Below, piece after piece: positions 8,056 through 18,797 of a stretch of 64,000 bases of DNA. This DNA comes from Allorhodopirellula solitaria. Its GTDB lineage: Bacteria; Planctomycetota; Planctomycetia; Pirellulales; Pirellulaceae. The notes under the pieces were generated by a model, which saw only the letters and a list, made by a program, of their open reading frames with translations, was not told where the DNA came from and did not search any database. A program made the position numbers and the translations under genes. The stretch spans positions 193,182 to 257,181 of the forward strand of contig NZ_SJPK01000003.1 of the NCBI RefSeq assembly GCF_007859855.1. Reading direction: 5' to 3'. How positions within the stretch are numbered: position 1 is the first letter of the stretch; every line of letters starts with the position of its first letter.

Positions 8056-9219
8056 ATGAGGAATATCATTAAAACCATGCTCACGCGGCGACACGCGGTG
8101 ATGCTCGGGTACGCCCTCGGGTTTGCTGGATGGATCAGCGGGCAGGCTGCTTACGGGGAGGCCCCCAGCCCTCCGGTCGCGGCCGACGCCGCTTGGAAAA
8201 CCGACTCCGATCAGGTGGCATCGCGAATTTTTCGTCTGCCCCCGGTCGATGTTCATGTTGATCGGGTGGTTGTGACGGCGATTGCCGTGGACCCTCGGGG
8301 CGAGTTCTTAGCCGTCGCGGGAGATGATCACGTTATCCGCATCTTGAATGCTGAAACGCTCGGAATTGTTCACGTTCTCGGCGAAGGTGGGTCCACCAAG
8401 TCGTCGACGCCGGGACATTTTGATTGGATTCGCACGTTGGCGTTTGACGCTTCGGGCAATCGGCTGGCGTCGTCAGGAAACGATGGACAGTTGATACTGT
8501 GGGACCGCCGTCGGGACTTTGCGGCCTTGCAGGAGATCGATTCGGCTCCGGCATTGGCCTGTGTGCGATTTGCTGCTTCGGGGAAACAGATTGCTGCGGT
8601 GGGGTTTGACTCGCGCGTCTTCTTGATTGGCAACACAGCCAACACGATGCCGGTGCTGCGGTGTCAGTGTGTCGATTTGCGATGTTGCACCTACCGAGAT
8701 GATGGGAGTGCACTCGCCGTGGCGGGCCGCGACGGACGTATCCATCTCTTTGATCCCGCCACCGGCGAGACATTGATGGAGCAAAAGCTGCATTCTGGAC
8801 GCGTCCGTGATATCGCCTTCATGCCGGCTTCGGACGTACTTGTCAGCGTCTCCGAAGACGGTGAGATGATCCGCTATGACACGGGAAGCAAACAGCTCCT
8901 GTCGCAGCAGAAGATTACATCCGGTCGGCTGTTTTCACTTGCGGTCATCGATGAACACACGATCGCGGCCGCTGGCAGCGATGATGAGATCCACATCGTT
9001 CGCGTCGGCGAGGATGATCGTGAACTGCATGTTCAAGCGAAGCTCAACGGGCATGTTGGCACGGTATCCACTCTCGTTGTCAACCGCGGCAATTTGATCT
9101 CGGGAGGGTTTGATGCCACCCTTCGGCGATGGGACCTGTCCAGGTCACTCGTCTCTGAGAACAAGATCGCATTGGGGAATGAGTCGGGATCAGTGCCTCT
9201 GATTCCAACGCCCCGGTAG
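8056..9219 (+). CDS. Secreted WD40-repeat protein
   Basis: 387 residues. After a signal-like N-terminus (MLTRRHAVMLGYALGFAGWI, ending near AAYGEA) the protein is built of WD40 blades with typical ends (IRILNAET, LILWDRRRD, IHLFDPATGE, LRRWDLSRS) and GH-type openings such as GHVGTVSTLVVN. It probably forms one seven-bladed propeller used for protein binding, with no enzymatic motif. GGGGGAAA precedes ATG 8056; ATG 8080 would shorten the N-region. The next gene starts 73 bp downstream on the same strand, so the two may be co-transcribed. The link to the upstream cytochrome trio (221 bp away) is uncertain. Confidence 0.8.
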   Translation: MRNIIKTMLTRRHAVMLGYALGFAGWISGQAAYGEAPSPPVAADAAWKTDSDQVASRIFRLPPVDVHVDRVVVTAIAVDPRGEFLAVAGDDHVIRILNAETLGIVHVLGEGGSTKSSTPGHFDWIRTLAFDASGNRLASSGNDGQLILWDRRRDFAALQEIDSAPALACVRFAASGKQIAAVGFDSRVFLIGNTANTMPVLRCQCVDLRCCTYRDDGSALAVAGRDGRIHLFDPATGETLMEQKLHSGRVRDIAFMPASDVLVSVSEDGEMIRYDTGSKQLLSQQKITSGRLFSLAVIDEHTIAAAGSDDEIHIVRVGEDDRELHVQAKLNGHVGTVSTLVVNRGNLISGGFDATLRRWDLSRSLVSENKIALGNESGSVPLIPTPR

Positions 9220-9292
9220 ACAGCAGCGACTAAGCGATCGACTGCAACGAGATTTCGGGAGAACGATTAGGTGGCACAGGGAGGTGCCCGTC

Positions 9293-12200
9293 ATGTTCTG
9301 GAAACATATCGAAGGTTTTTGTGCGACACTCGGATTCTCGGGACGCGGTTCGTCCGCGAAGCTCGATAGCGCGAGATCGGAGTCGGCCGGGGCGCGGCGT
9401 AGCAAGCTCAGTCGGCTCATCGCAGCGACGTCCACGCACGCCGGTATGCATTCGAGAAGCATGCGGGTGGAGTCGCTCGAACCCCGACGACTGATGGCGG
9501 CCGATCCGATTCACGTCGGCGTGGTTTATGTCGAGACGGATTACTTGGAGTCCGATGTTGGGAGTGATTCCGAGGGAGATCGGTTCATCGTTTCATTCAC
9601 CGGTGGTGCGCCGGGAACGAAGTTAACCGAGCTTCGTATTCGGACGGACAAAGACGACGATGGACTGAGCGTTGGCGACCTCATCTTTGACACCGACGAG
9701 GGCGGTCGCGGCAAGAACGGATACCATTCCTTCAGCCTGGTGCCTGGTCAATCCGAGGAAGCGACCGCTGAGGTTGCTGATGGAGGGCAAGAGCTGATCC
9801 TGCGCCCGACGGACTTTCAGGCCGGTGACCGGCTGATCTTCACCATCGACGTCGACGAGGTGCTTCGCAACCTCGCTGATCTCGATCAGTTTAACGAACG
9901 GCTCGACGTGATCGCATCGGGGCAAGAGTTCCAGGACTCAATTCTCGAAGCGAAGTTTGAAGCCCCCAACTACTTCGAATCCTCCGCCGATTCGATCTTC
10001 CTCAACGACTATGGCGATCCGAATGCCGACTATGGATTGGAGCTGCCGCCCGATCAAGGCGACGACGTTGATAGTCTTCCCAACCGCTCGGCCGCAGCCG
10101 TGGGCAGCGTCACGCAGACCCCTCGTCCCGCATCGGTCAGTGGTTTCGTTTACCTCGACAACAACGACTCGGGCACCAAGGATGCCGGCGAAGAAGGGCT
10201 GGCGGGAGTTCGTGTGCGGTTGGAACCGATCGACACGATCGAAGCCCAGGCACCGCTAATCACAACGACCGCTGCCGATGGTTCCTACGAGTTCACCGGA
10301 GTGATGCCGGGTCGCTACCGCATCGTGGAGCTCGATCAACCCGAGGACACGGACGATGGTACCGATGCGGCCGGAACGATATCCGGACAAATCGTCGGTA
10401 CCGCCATGAACCCCGGGGATGAAATTCGCGACGTCGTGCTCGGCGGTGGCGATTCAGGCATCCACTACAACTTCGGCGAGTTGCCACTCGGTTCGCTCGG
10501 CGGTTTTGTCTACCTGGTCAACCCAGGCGAGGACTGCGAAGGGCCTCACGATGCCACCAATAGCAATCCCATTGAGGGCGCCGAAGTTCGCCTGATCGAC
10601 GCCAGTGGCAAGACAGTCGCCACCACCTACACCGGAGCCGACGGTAGCTATCGCTTTGATGACCTGCATGCGGGCGTGTACAGCATTGTCGAGATCACCC
10701 CCGCAGGCTTGCTCGATGGCGAAGCGCACGCGGGTGATATCCAGACCCTCGCTTCAGCGCTACTCGCGGCATCCGGGGTGGCGATCGACGGTGGTCGAAT
10801 CCAGAACATCGAGCTGCCGTCGGGCGGAAACGGCAGCGAGTACAACTTCTGCGAAGCGGCACCCGGTTCATTGTCCGGCCAGGTCTACCACGACCGCAAT
10901 GACAATGGTCAGCGAGATGACGGTGAAGAGGCGATCGAGGGGGTTGCTTTGGATTTGGTGGGATCCGATGGAACCGTCGTGGCCACCGCTCGGACCAACG
11001 CCCAGGGCGTCTATCGATTCGAGAACCTAACGCCGGATGAATACCGGATTGTCGAATCCCAGCCCGCTGGATACATCGACGGCAAAGATCAAGTGGGCAC
11101 GATCGATGGAGTGCTTACCGGACGATTCGGCAGCGACGAAGATTCTTTCGTCGACGTGGACCTGCGCCAAGGACTCCACGGCATCGGCTATGACTTCGGC
11201 GAACGCCAAGTCGGATCGTTGAGCGGTCAGGTCCATGTTGACCTGGACGGTGATTGCCTATTCGACCCCGGTGAGCCCACCCTCGAGGGTGTGCAGATTG
11301 AGCTCAAGGACGCCAGTGGTACGACCATCGCCACGACAACCACCGACGCCGATGGTATGTACCGGTTTGATAATCTGTTGCCGGGTACCTATACCGTCAT
11401 CGAGCACCAACCCAGTGGCTACTTTGAGGGCGGTGCCAGCGTTGGATCGCTCGGTGGCGTGACGGACGGCCCCAACCGGATGGACCAGATCACGATTGGG
11501 TCGGGCGAGCAAGGCGAGGACTACGATTTCTGTGAACAGCTGCCTGCGGAACTGTCCGGCGTCGTCTATGTCGACCTCGATGGCGATTGCGTGCACGACG
11601 ACGATGAGGAAGGCTTAGCTGGGGTGTTTGTTGAGTTGCTCGATAGCTCGGGTAAGGTCGTGGCCAGCACGACAACCGACGCTGCCGGTCTGTACTCGTT
11701 CTCCAATCTGCGTGCCGGCGAGTACACCGTTCGCGAAACGCAGCCCAGCGGTTACTTCCAGGGCGGCCAGACCGCTGGAAGCAATGGTGGCAACACATCC
11801 GTCGATGATCATATCTCTTCGATCCCCGTCGGCTGGGGAGACACGCTGACAAACTATAACTTCTGCGAGGTGCTGCCGGCGGGCCTCTCAGGAGTCGTCT
11901 ACGTCGATCGCGACGCGGACTGCATTCGCGACGAAGGCGAAGAGGGATTGGAAGGCGTGCTGATCGAGTTGCTCGATGAATCGGGTACGGTCATCGACAG
12001 CACGACAACGGACAGTCAGGGGCGGTACTCGTTCACCGAACTGAAAGCCGGTGAGTATACCGTTCGTGAAACGCAGCCGAGTGGTTACTTCCAAGGCGGC
12101 CAGAAAGCGGGCAGCGGTGGTGGCGATGCGTCCCTCGCCGACCATATATCAGCGATCTCGGTCGGCTGGGGGGAGACACTCACCGACTATGACTTCTGCG

Positions 12201-14911
12201 AAGTCCTGCCCGCCGAGCTCTCGGGGATCGTCTACGTCGATCGCGATGCCGATTGCATACGCGATGAAGGCGAAGAGGGTTTGGCAGGGGTGTTGATCGA
12301 ATTGCTCGACGATTCGGGGAAGGTCGTCGCCTCAACAACGACCGACGCGGACGGCCAGTACTCGTTCTCCAATCTGCAAGCTGGTGAGTACACGGTTCGC
12401 GAGACCCAACCGAGCGGTTACTTCCAGGGTGGCCAGTCCGCGGGCAGCGGCGGAGGCGATGCCTCTCTCGCCGATCATATTTCGGCGATCTCGATCGGCT
12501 GGGGAGATACTCTGACGGATTACGACTTCTGCGAAGTCCTCCCCGCCGAACTCTCCGGCGTCGTCTACGTGGATCATGATGCCGATTGCGTTCGCGATGA
12601 CGAGGAAGAAGGGTTGGCAGGTGTGCTGATCGAGTTGATCAATGAATCTGGCGAGGTCGTCGGCACCACGACAACCGATGCCAGCGGTCGGTACACGTTC
12701 ACTCAATTGGAGGCGGGGCAGTACACCGTTCGCGAAACACAACCCGACGGCTATTTCCAGGGCGGTCAGAAAGCCGGTAGCCACGGTGGTGACGCCTCTG
12801 TCGCCGATCACATCTCAGCGATCACAATCGGCTGGGGGGAACGCCTCACCGACTACAATTTCTGCGAGCAACTGCCCGGTACGATCTCAGGCAAGGTGTG
12901 GAGCAATCTCGATCGCGATGAAGAGTTCGATAGCAATGAATCCCCGATCGCTGGGGTCCTGATCGAACTGTCCGACGAGACAGGCGTGATCGCGACCACA
13001 ACGACCGACGCGGAGGGCTGCTATGAGTTCACGGGTTTGCCTGCCGGACGCTATACCGTGACGGAGTACCAACCCGAAGGCTATTTTCAGGGTGGGCAAA
13101 CAGTCGGCTTGTTGGGCGGTCGATCCTTGGAAGTGGACGTCATCGGTGAGATCGATCTCCAGGGTGGCGATCAGGGAACTGGATACAACTTCTTCGAGCT
13201 CGCCCCCGTGACGATTTCGGGATACGTTTTCCAAGACGGCGGGGCACTCATCCTCAGCCAAGCCCCGGATCCCGAACAACTGCGCGAGCATCGCGATGGA
13301 TTGCTCACCGACGATGACACTCGGTTAGGCGACGTCGTGTTGGAACTGCGTGATGCCGACGGAGTCTTGATCGATCCAGGCACCGATCAACTCGGAGGCA
13401 CGTCAGGCGGCGTGCTGCGGGTGACGACCAATGCCGACGGTTACTATGAGTTCACGGGATTGCGGCCGTGGACGAGCTATTCTATCTACCAATCGCACCC
13501 CGAGGGCTTCGTCGACTCACTCGACACGGCCGGCACGACGGGTGGTCTCGCCATCAACCTGGCCGACTTTACCCAGCCCGGTGAATTGGAGGCGTTCCTC
13601 GACGGCCTGCGTGCGGGCAGCGATCCCAATTTCGATGCGATCTTCCACGTCCAGGTCGCTCCGGGAGGCACGAGCGCGAGCAACAACTTCAGCGAAATCG
13701 TAATCGAGGCACCACCGGTCGTACCGCAGTGGCCGTTGGATCTACCGACGACTGTCGATTCACCGACGGCTCCGATTGAAACCTTCCTGCCCTCGGCACC
13801 TCTTGAAGTGCTCCCGTATCTCGTGCAGGACGTCGCCCCACCGCTCATCGCCGACGATGAGTGGGAGGTCAGTTGGCACCTTAGCGTGATCAATGGTGGC
13901 TATCCAAGAGGCCAGGGGCAACAGCCCGAATCGGCAATCATGACCTCGCACGACGGCGGACTCAATGCCCAGCCCGCTTCGTTCCGGAGCCATGGTGACG
14001 AGGAACCGGATACGAAAAAGCTATCGGACATGTTGCTCGAGGTCGACCTGTCGGCGGGACGTTGGCAGATCCTACCGAGCAGCACCTCGGTATTGTCTGA
14101 CTCCGTCGACGGCAGCAAGATTCGGCTCGGGCACGACGACGCCACCGCATTGACGGGTGACTTCGACGGCGACGGTGTGGATGAAGCGGTCTTGTTTCTC
14201 AATGGCCAGTGGTTCGTGGATCTCAACGGCGACGGCCAGTGGGACAAGGGCGACCTGTGGGTGCGTTTGGGCACGGCACTTGATCGGCCCGTCGTGGGCG
14301 ACTGGGACGGCGACGGCAAAGACGACGTGGGCATCTTCGGACGCAGGTGGCAAAACGACGACCGCCGTATTCGCCAGGATCCTGGATTGCCCGACCCCGC
14401 CAACCAACGTCGCCGAAACCTACGACGAGTGGACCTGGTCCACCGTGTTCCCACCGAACACGAAAAGCAACAACGTGTGCTGATGCGCGGCCGCGATGGC
14501 GAGTTGCTCGCCGATGCCGTGGATCACGTTTTCCAGTACGGCGAGCAAGTCGATACGCCGGTGGCAGGGGATTGGAATGGCGACGGCATCGATCAAATCG
14601 GCGTCTTCCGCAGCGGGCAATGGATGCTCGACGAAGATGGCGATGGACGCTGGACCGGTAAAGATCGTCCGGTCAACTTCGGCGAACCCGGTGATGAGCC
14701 GATTGTGGGCGATTTTGATGGCGATGGGATTGATGAGATCGGCGTGGTTCGTGGTGATCTGTGGATCATCGACTCCGATGGTGACCGCCGGCTCACAGAG
14801 AACGACAAGCACATCCAAGTCCCACGTCCCGACGGCGATTCTCAACCGATCACAGGCGATTTTGATGGCGATGATCGGGATGACCCCGGCTACTATCAAG
14901 CTGCCGGATAA
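9293..14911 (+). CDS. Giant surface protein with ten Cna-B/SdrD-like domains and FG-GAP-like tail
   Basis: 1872 residues from ATG 9293, chosen because GGGAGG ends 9 nt upstream; GTG at 9284 would directly touch that ribosome site. Residues 62-70 carry LEPRRLMAA, a leader motif seen in large planctomycete surface proteins. Ten Cna-B/SdrD-like beta domains begin about residue 280, each opening with a string like SGxVYxDxDxD. Domains 5-8 are almost identical 111-residue copies. A Pro-rich linker (about 1475-1540) leads to FG-GAP/VCBS-type DFDGDGxDE repeats, probably Ca-binding. The protein is likely exported and adhesive or structural. A local drop in similarity near 14340-14480 is not a frameshift, since consensus motifs resume in frame. 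Confidence 0.88.
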   Translation: MFWKHIEGFCATLGFSGRGSSAKLDSARSESAGARRSKLSRLIAATSTHAGMHSRSMRVESLEPRRLMAADPIHVGVVYVETDYLESDVGSDSEGDRFIVSFTGGAPGTKLTELRIRTDKDDDGLSVGDLIFDTDEGGRGKNGYHSFSLVPGQSEEATAEVADGGQELILRPTDFQAGDRLIFTIDVDEVLRNLADLDQFNERLDVIASGQEFQDSILEAKFEAPNYFESSADSIFLNDYGDPNADYGLELPPDQGDDVDSLPNRSAAAVGSVTQTPRPASVSGFVYLDNNDSGTKDAGEEGLAGVRVRLEPIDTIEAQAPLITTTAADGSYEFTGVMPGRYRIVELDQPEDTDDGTDAAGTISGQIVGTAMNPGDEIRDVVLGGGDSGIHYNFGELPLGSLGGFVYLVNPGEDCEGPHDATNSNPIEGAEVRLIDASGKTVATTYTGADGSYRFDDLHAGVYSIVEITPAGLLDGEAHAGDIQTLASALLAASGVAIDGGRIQNIELPSGGNGSEYNFCEAAPGSLSGQVYHDRNDNGQRDDGEEAIEGVALDLVGSDGTVVATARTNAQGVYRFENLTPDEYRIVESQPAGYIDGKDQVGTIDGVLTGRFGSDEDSFVDVDLRQGLHGIGYDFGERQVGSLSGQVHVDLDGDCLFDPGEPTLEGVQIELKDASGTTIATTTTDADGMYRFDNLLPGTYTVIEHQPSGYFEGGASVGSLGGVTDGPNRMDQITIGSGEQGEDYDFCEQLPAELSGVVYVDLDGDCVHDDDEEGLAGVFVELLDSSGKVVASTTTDAAGLYSFSNLRAGEYTVRETQPSGYFQGGQTAGSNGGNTSVDDHISSIPVGWGDTLTNYNFCEVLPAGLSGVVYVDRDADCIRDEGEEGLEGVLIELLDESGTVIDSTTTDSQGRYSFTELKAGEYTVRETQPSGYFQGGQKAGSGGGDASLADHISAISVGWGETLTDYDFCEVLPAELSGIVYVDRDADCIRDEGEEGLAGVLIELLDDSGKVVASTTTDADGQYSFSNLQAGEYTVRETQPSGYFQGGQSAGSGGGDASLADHISAISIGWGDTLTDYDFCEVLPAELSGVVYVDHDADCVRDDEEEGLAGVLIELINESGEVVGTTTTDASGRYTFTQLEAGQYTVRETQPDGYFQGGQKAGSHGGDASVADHISAITIGWGERLTDYNFCEQLPGTISGKVWSNLDRDEEFDSNESPIAGVLIELSDETGVIATTTTDAEGCYEFTGLPAGRYTVTEYQPEGYFQGGQTVGLLGGRSLEVDVIGEIDLQGGDQGTGYNFFELAPVTISGYVFQDGGALILSQAPDPEQLREHRDGLLTDDDTRLGDVVLELRDADGVLIDPGTDQLGGTSGGVLRVTTNADGYYEFTGLRPWTSYSIYQSHPEGFVDSLDTAGTTGGLAINLADFTQPGELEAFLDGLRAGSDPNFDAIFHVQVAPGGTSASNNFSEIVIEAPPVVPQWPLDLPTTVDSPTAPIETFLPSAPLEVLPYLVQDVAPPLIADDEWEVSWHLSVINGGYPRGQGQQPESAIMTSHDGGLNAQPASFRSHGDEEPDTKKLSDMLLEVDLSAGRWQILPSSTSVLSDSVDGSKIRLGHDDATALTGDFDGDGVDEAVLFLNGQWFVDLNGDGQWDKGDLWVRLGTALDRPVVGDWDGDGKDDVGIFGRRWQNDDRRIRQDPGLPDPANQRRRNLRRVDLVHRVPTEHEKQQRVLMRGRDGELLADAVDHVFQYGEQVDTPVAGDWNGDGIDQIGVFRSGQWMLDEDGDGRWTGKDRPVNFGEPGDEPIVGDFDGDGIDEIGVVRGDLWIIDSDGDRRLTENDKHIQVPRPDGDSQPITGDFDGDDRDDPGYYQAAG
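11540..12871 (+). repeat. Four tandem 333-bp in-gene repeats
   Basis: Units start at 11540, 11873, 12206 and 12539, each exactly 333 bp (111 codons). Each runs from LPA(E/G)LSG to the (D/N)YNFCE-type end, with the shared core EYTVRETQPSGYFQGGQ in the first three units. A fifth, diverged domain begins at 12872. The exact period and low divergence point to recent tandem duplication or ongoing conversion. Confidence 0.93.
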
Positions 14912-15043
14912 AGAATATCGGCTGGCCGTTCGAAGCTGCCTCGGCGTGAAGCCGGCAGGAAGGTAGGACGAACGCTTTTTCTCCGCAGACGGAGCATTGA
15001 GTTCTTTAGCGGGCGGGGCGTGTGAAGCGCACACCGACCATGG

Positions 15044-15105
15044 CCGACCGGCGAAGCGGTCGGGCGAGAATCGCAAACCACCCGGGCGAAAATCGCTTCG
15101 GGTGG
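15044..15105. repeat. Cluster of REP-like stem-loops
   Basis: Three palindromes lie side by side: CCGACCG with loop GCGAAG (15044-15063), a small GCGA/TCGC hairpin (15064-15074), and a larger bulged stem CCACCCG...CGGGTGG (15078-15105) containing another GCGA/TCGC core. They follow the giant surface-protein gene by about 130 bp and may protect or end its transcript. Confidence 0.45.
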
Positions 15106-15615
15106 TCGCTCCCTGGGGGGCTTCGCGTCGATTCGAGCCGGCTGACGCACAACAGACTATGAGCCTGCTCGGCCCCCTGCTCAATCGTTAGTTTACTGAG
15201 AAACTTGGCGTTTGAGCGTGTTGGCTCGGCGGATTGGCTTGCCGCGCCGATCCATCCCGATTGCTGCTTGGCTCTCTAACGACCGCGAGTCGGGGAATGG
15301 TAACTGTGTATACGAGTCCATGATTGGTTTGAATCGTAACAACTGCGGACGGTGCATTTGGCGACACGGCGACTTTCCTGAATGTGGAACAGGTTTCAAT
15401 GACGGGCGATGAAACCGTTTCCTGCAAGACCTGTTCCACTCTCTAAAAAACGCGTGCAGAGACGGCGTACTCGGTGTTCTCGCCTCAAGTGCCTCGCCGT
15501 ATGCACAGCGAGGTGACAACCGCGATTGACAATCCGGTAACCTGCGTTGACGCCGTATTTGGGGGCGTCAACTCAGGAAGACAAACCAGCGGCAGAATGG
15601 GTAGTGGCATGCCGG

Positions 15616-15641
15616 TTGCAATCAATCAGGATCGATTGCAA
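15616..15641. promoter_or_regulatory. Inverted repeat TTGCAATC-N10-GATTGCAA upstream of gdhA
   Basis: Perfect 8-bp arms separated by 10 bp, so the centres are 18 bp apart, near two helical turns. The right arm ends 43 bp before the gdhA start, and TATGAT lies just downstream (about 15662-15667). The layout suits a dimeric regulator binding at a promoter, for example for nitrogen control. No regulator can be named. Confidence 0.4.
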
Positions 15642-15666
15642 AGAACTGCTATTTTAAAACCTATGA

Positions 15667-17022
<1,356 letters not shown>

Positions 17023-17360
17023 CACAGCTGAAACAGCGCAACGATAGTGGCCCTCCGATCGGCTCGTCCGCGAGAACTCCAAGTTGGCAGGCTCTGCTTT
17101 CAAACTGGACAAGTCCCCACGAAAGCGGGTCGAACGCTCGTTTCAGATGACGAGCACGGATTGCTGCGTGAGCGTCGACGGGTGGGGCAGGACCAACGAG
17201 GTCGCGAGCGTCTCGTGCGGAGCCACAACGACTGAACCGCCCGGGCAGGCGGCGCTACCTGGGGCCTGACGGCACTCGGATCACCCTTGCCGGGGCCACG
17301 TCGATTAAATCGATAGCCCGGCGAGCGTGTGGCGGAGCGGGCGGGTGACGATCGCAAGCC
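17023..17360. other. Convergent intergenic region, no clear feature
   Basis: 338 bp between the 3' ends of gdhA and the DUF1501 gene. I see no terminator with a T tract, no repeat and no credible coding frame. Confidence 0.5.
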
Positions 17361-18797
17361 CTAGGTGGCCGCGATCTCTTTGTAGGCGTGGCCTTCGTTT
17401 TGGTCGATCCGTTCGGGACGCCCTTTGTGCATGTAGACCAGTTTCCGATGATCCACGCCCATCAGGTGAAGGATGGTGGAATGGATATCATGCACGTGCA
17501 GTCGATCTTCGACCGCATGGAGTCCCAGGGCATCGGTCGTCCCGTAGGCTTGCCCGCCCTGAACGCCACCACCGGCCATCCACATCGTGAACCCCGTGGG
17601 ATTGTGGTCTCGGCCGTTGCCTTGCTCGCTCATCGGTGTGCGGCCGAATTCGCCTCCCCAAACGACGAGGGTCTCGTCGAGCAACCCGCGTTGTTTGAGA
17701 TCCTGGAGCAGACCGGCGACGGGTAAATCCATACCACCACACATCCTCGTATGGTTGCCTTCGATGTCGGAGTGAGCATCCCACTTGCTGCCTGCTCCGT
17801 GATAGCACTGCACAAATCGAACACCCCGCTCGACGAGTCGCCGCGCCATCAGCAGGTTTCGCCCGTAGGCTTCTGTTTTTTTGTCATTCATGCCGTACAG
17901 CTTTTGAGTCGCCGCCGTCTCTTGAGACAGATCGACGGCCTCGGGAGCGTGGGACTGCATCTTGAAGGCGAGCTCAAAGCTGCGGATACGGGCGTCGAGG
18001 TCGGTGTTGTCCTGGCGTGACTGAGCGTGTTGACGATTGAGTTGTGAAAGGAAGTCGAGTTCTTGACGCTGTTGAGCTGTCGCGATGTGTTGCGGCGGGA
18101 CCAGGTTCGAGAACGCAGGGCCTGTTCGTTGCATCGTCGTTCCCTGGTAGACGGCGGGCATGAACCCGGCACCCCAGTTTCGGGCGCCATTGATCACACG
18201 CCCCTTGCCTTCCTGCATGACCACGAACGCGGGCAGGTTTTCGTTCTCGGTACCGAGACCATATGTCACCCAACTGCCGAGCGACGGGCGGCCAGCGAAC
18301 TGGGTTCCGGTGTTCATTTGGCAGATGCCGCCGGAATGGTTGATGCCATTGGTCCAGCAGGAGCGAATCACCGCGAGTTCGTCCGCCATTTTTGCTGTGT
18401 GGGGTAACCAATCGGAAATCCACAGCCCTCCTTCGCCATGCTGTTTCCACTTGCGTTTCGTCGCCATGATCGGGGAATCGAATTCGCCCATCGCGGTGAT
18501 CACGCGGCCAAAACTCTCTGGGATCGGCTTGCCCGCCAATTTGTCGAGTTCGGACTTGGGGTCGAAGGTATCGAGATGGCTGGGCCCCCCATCCATGAAC
18601 AGGAAGATAACGCTCTTTGCCTTCCCGGGATAATGGGTCAACTTGGCTGCCAGGGGCGAATCCGCAGGCTGCTCGGCTCCCTCTGCCCTGTCGTTCTGCA
18701 ACAGACCGGCCAAGGCCAGTGCGCCGAAACCTCCACCCCCCTTGAGGAGCATTTCTCGTCGGGAAGCGAGCTCTTGGCTTTCGAGATCAATCGACAT
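17361..18797 (-). CDS. DUF1501 protein, Tat-type signal
   Basis: 478 residues. The N-terminus has a twin-arginine-like signal (SRREMLLKGGGGFGALALAGL). DUF1501 is related to the alkaline phosphatase/sulfatase fold. Landmarks are FLFMDGGPSHLDTFDPK near residue 65, GGEFGRTPMS near 385, and GRDHNPTGF just after it, which carry the Asp/His residues a metal site would need. Substrate unknown. It overlaps the upstream DUF1549/DUF1553 gene by 11 bp, a pairing seen hundreds of times in planctomycete genomes. It is probably the last gene of a sigma factor/FecR/cytochrome operon. Confidence 0.92.
   Translation of the reverse strand: MSIDLESQELASRREMLLKGGGGFGALALAGLLQNDRAEGAEQPADSPLAAKLTHYPGKAKSVIFLFMDGGPSHLDTFDPKSELDKLAGKPIPESFGRVITAMGEFDSPIMATKRKWKQHGEGGLWISDWLPHTAKMADELAVIRSCWTNGINHSGGICQMNTGTQFAGRPSLGSWVTYGLGTENENLPAFVVMQEGKGRVINGARNWGAGFMPAVYQGTTMQRTGPAFSNLVPPQHIATAQQRQELDFLSQLNRQHAQSRQDNTDLDARIRSFELAFKMQSHAPEAVDLSQETAATQKLYGMNDKKTEAYGRNLLMARRLVERGVRFVQCYHGAGSKWDAHSDIEGNHTRMCGGMDLPVAGLLQDLKQRGLLDETLVVWGGEFGRTPMSEQGNGRDHNPTGFTMWMAGGGVQGGQAYGTTDALGLHAVEDRLHVHDIHSTILHLMGVDHRKLVYMHKGRPERIDQNEGHAYKEIAAT

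Noticed and set aside
14340-14480. Frameshift suspected in the FG-GAP part of the giant surface protein
   Set aside because: Similarity dips here, but DPGLPDP before and DAVDHVFQYG after are in the same frame and fit the family; no stop or shift is needed.
15188-15439. 83-codon minus-strand frame upstream of gdhA
   Set aside because: No ribosome site, no similarity, and typical of random high-GC open frames.
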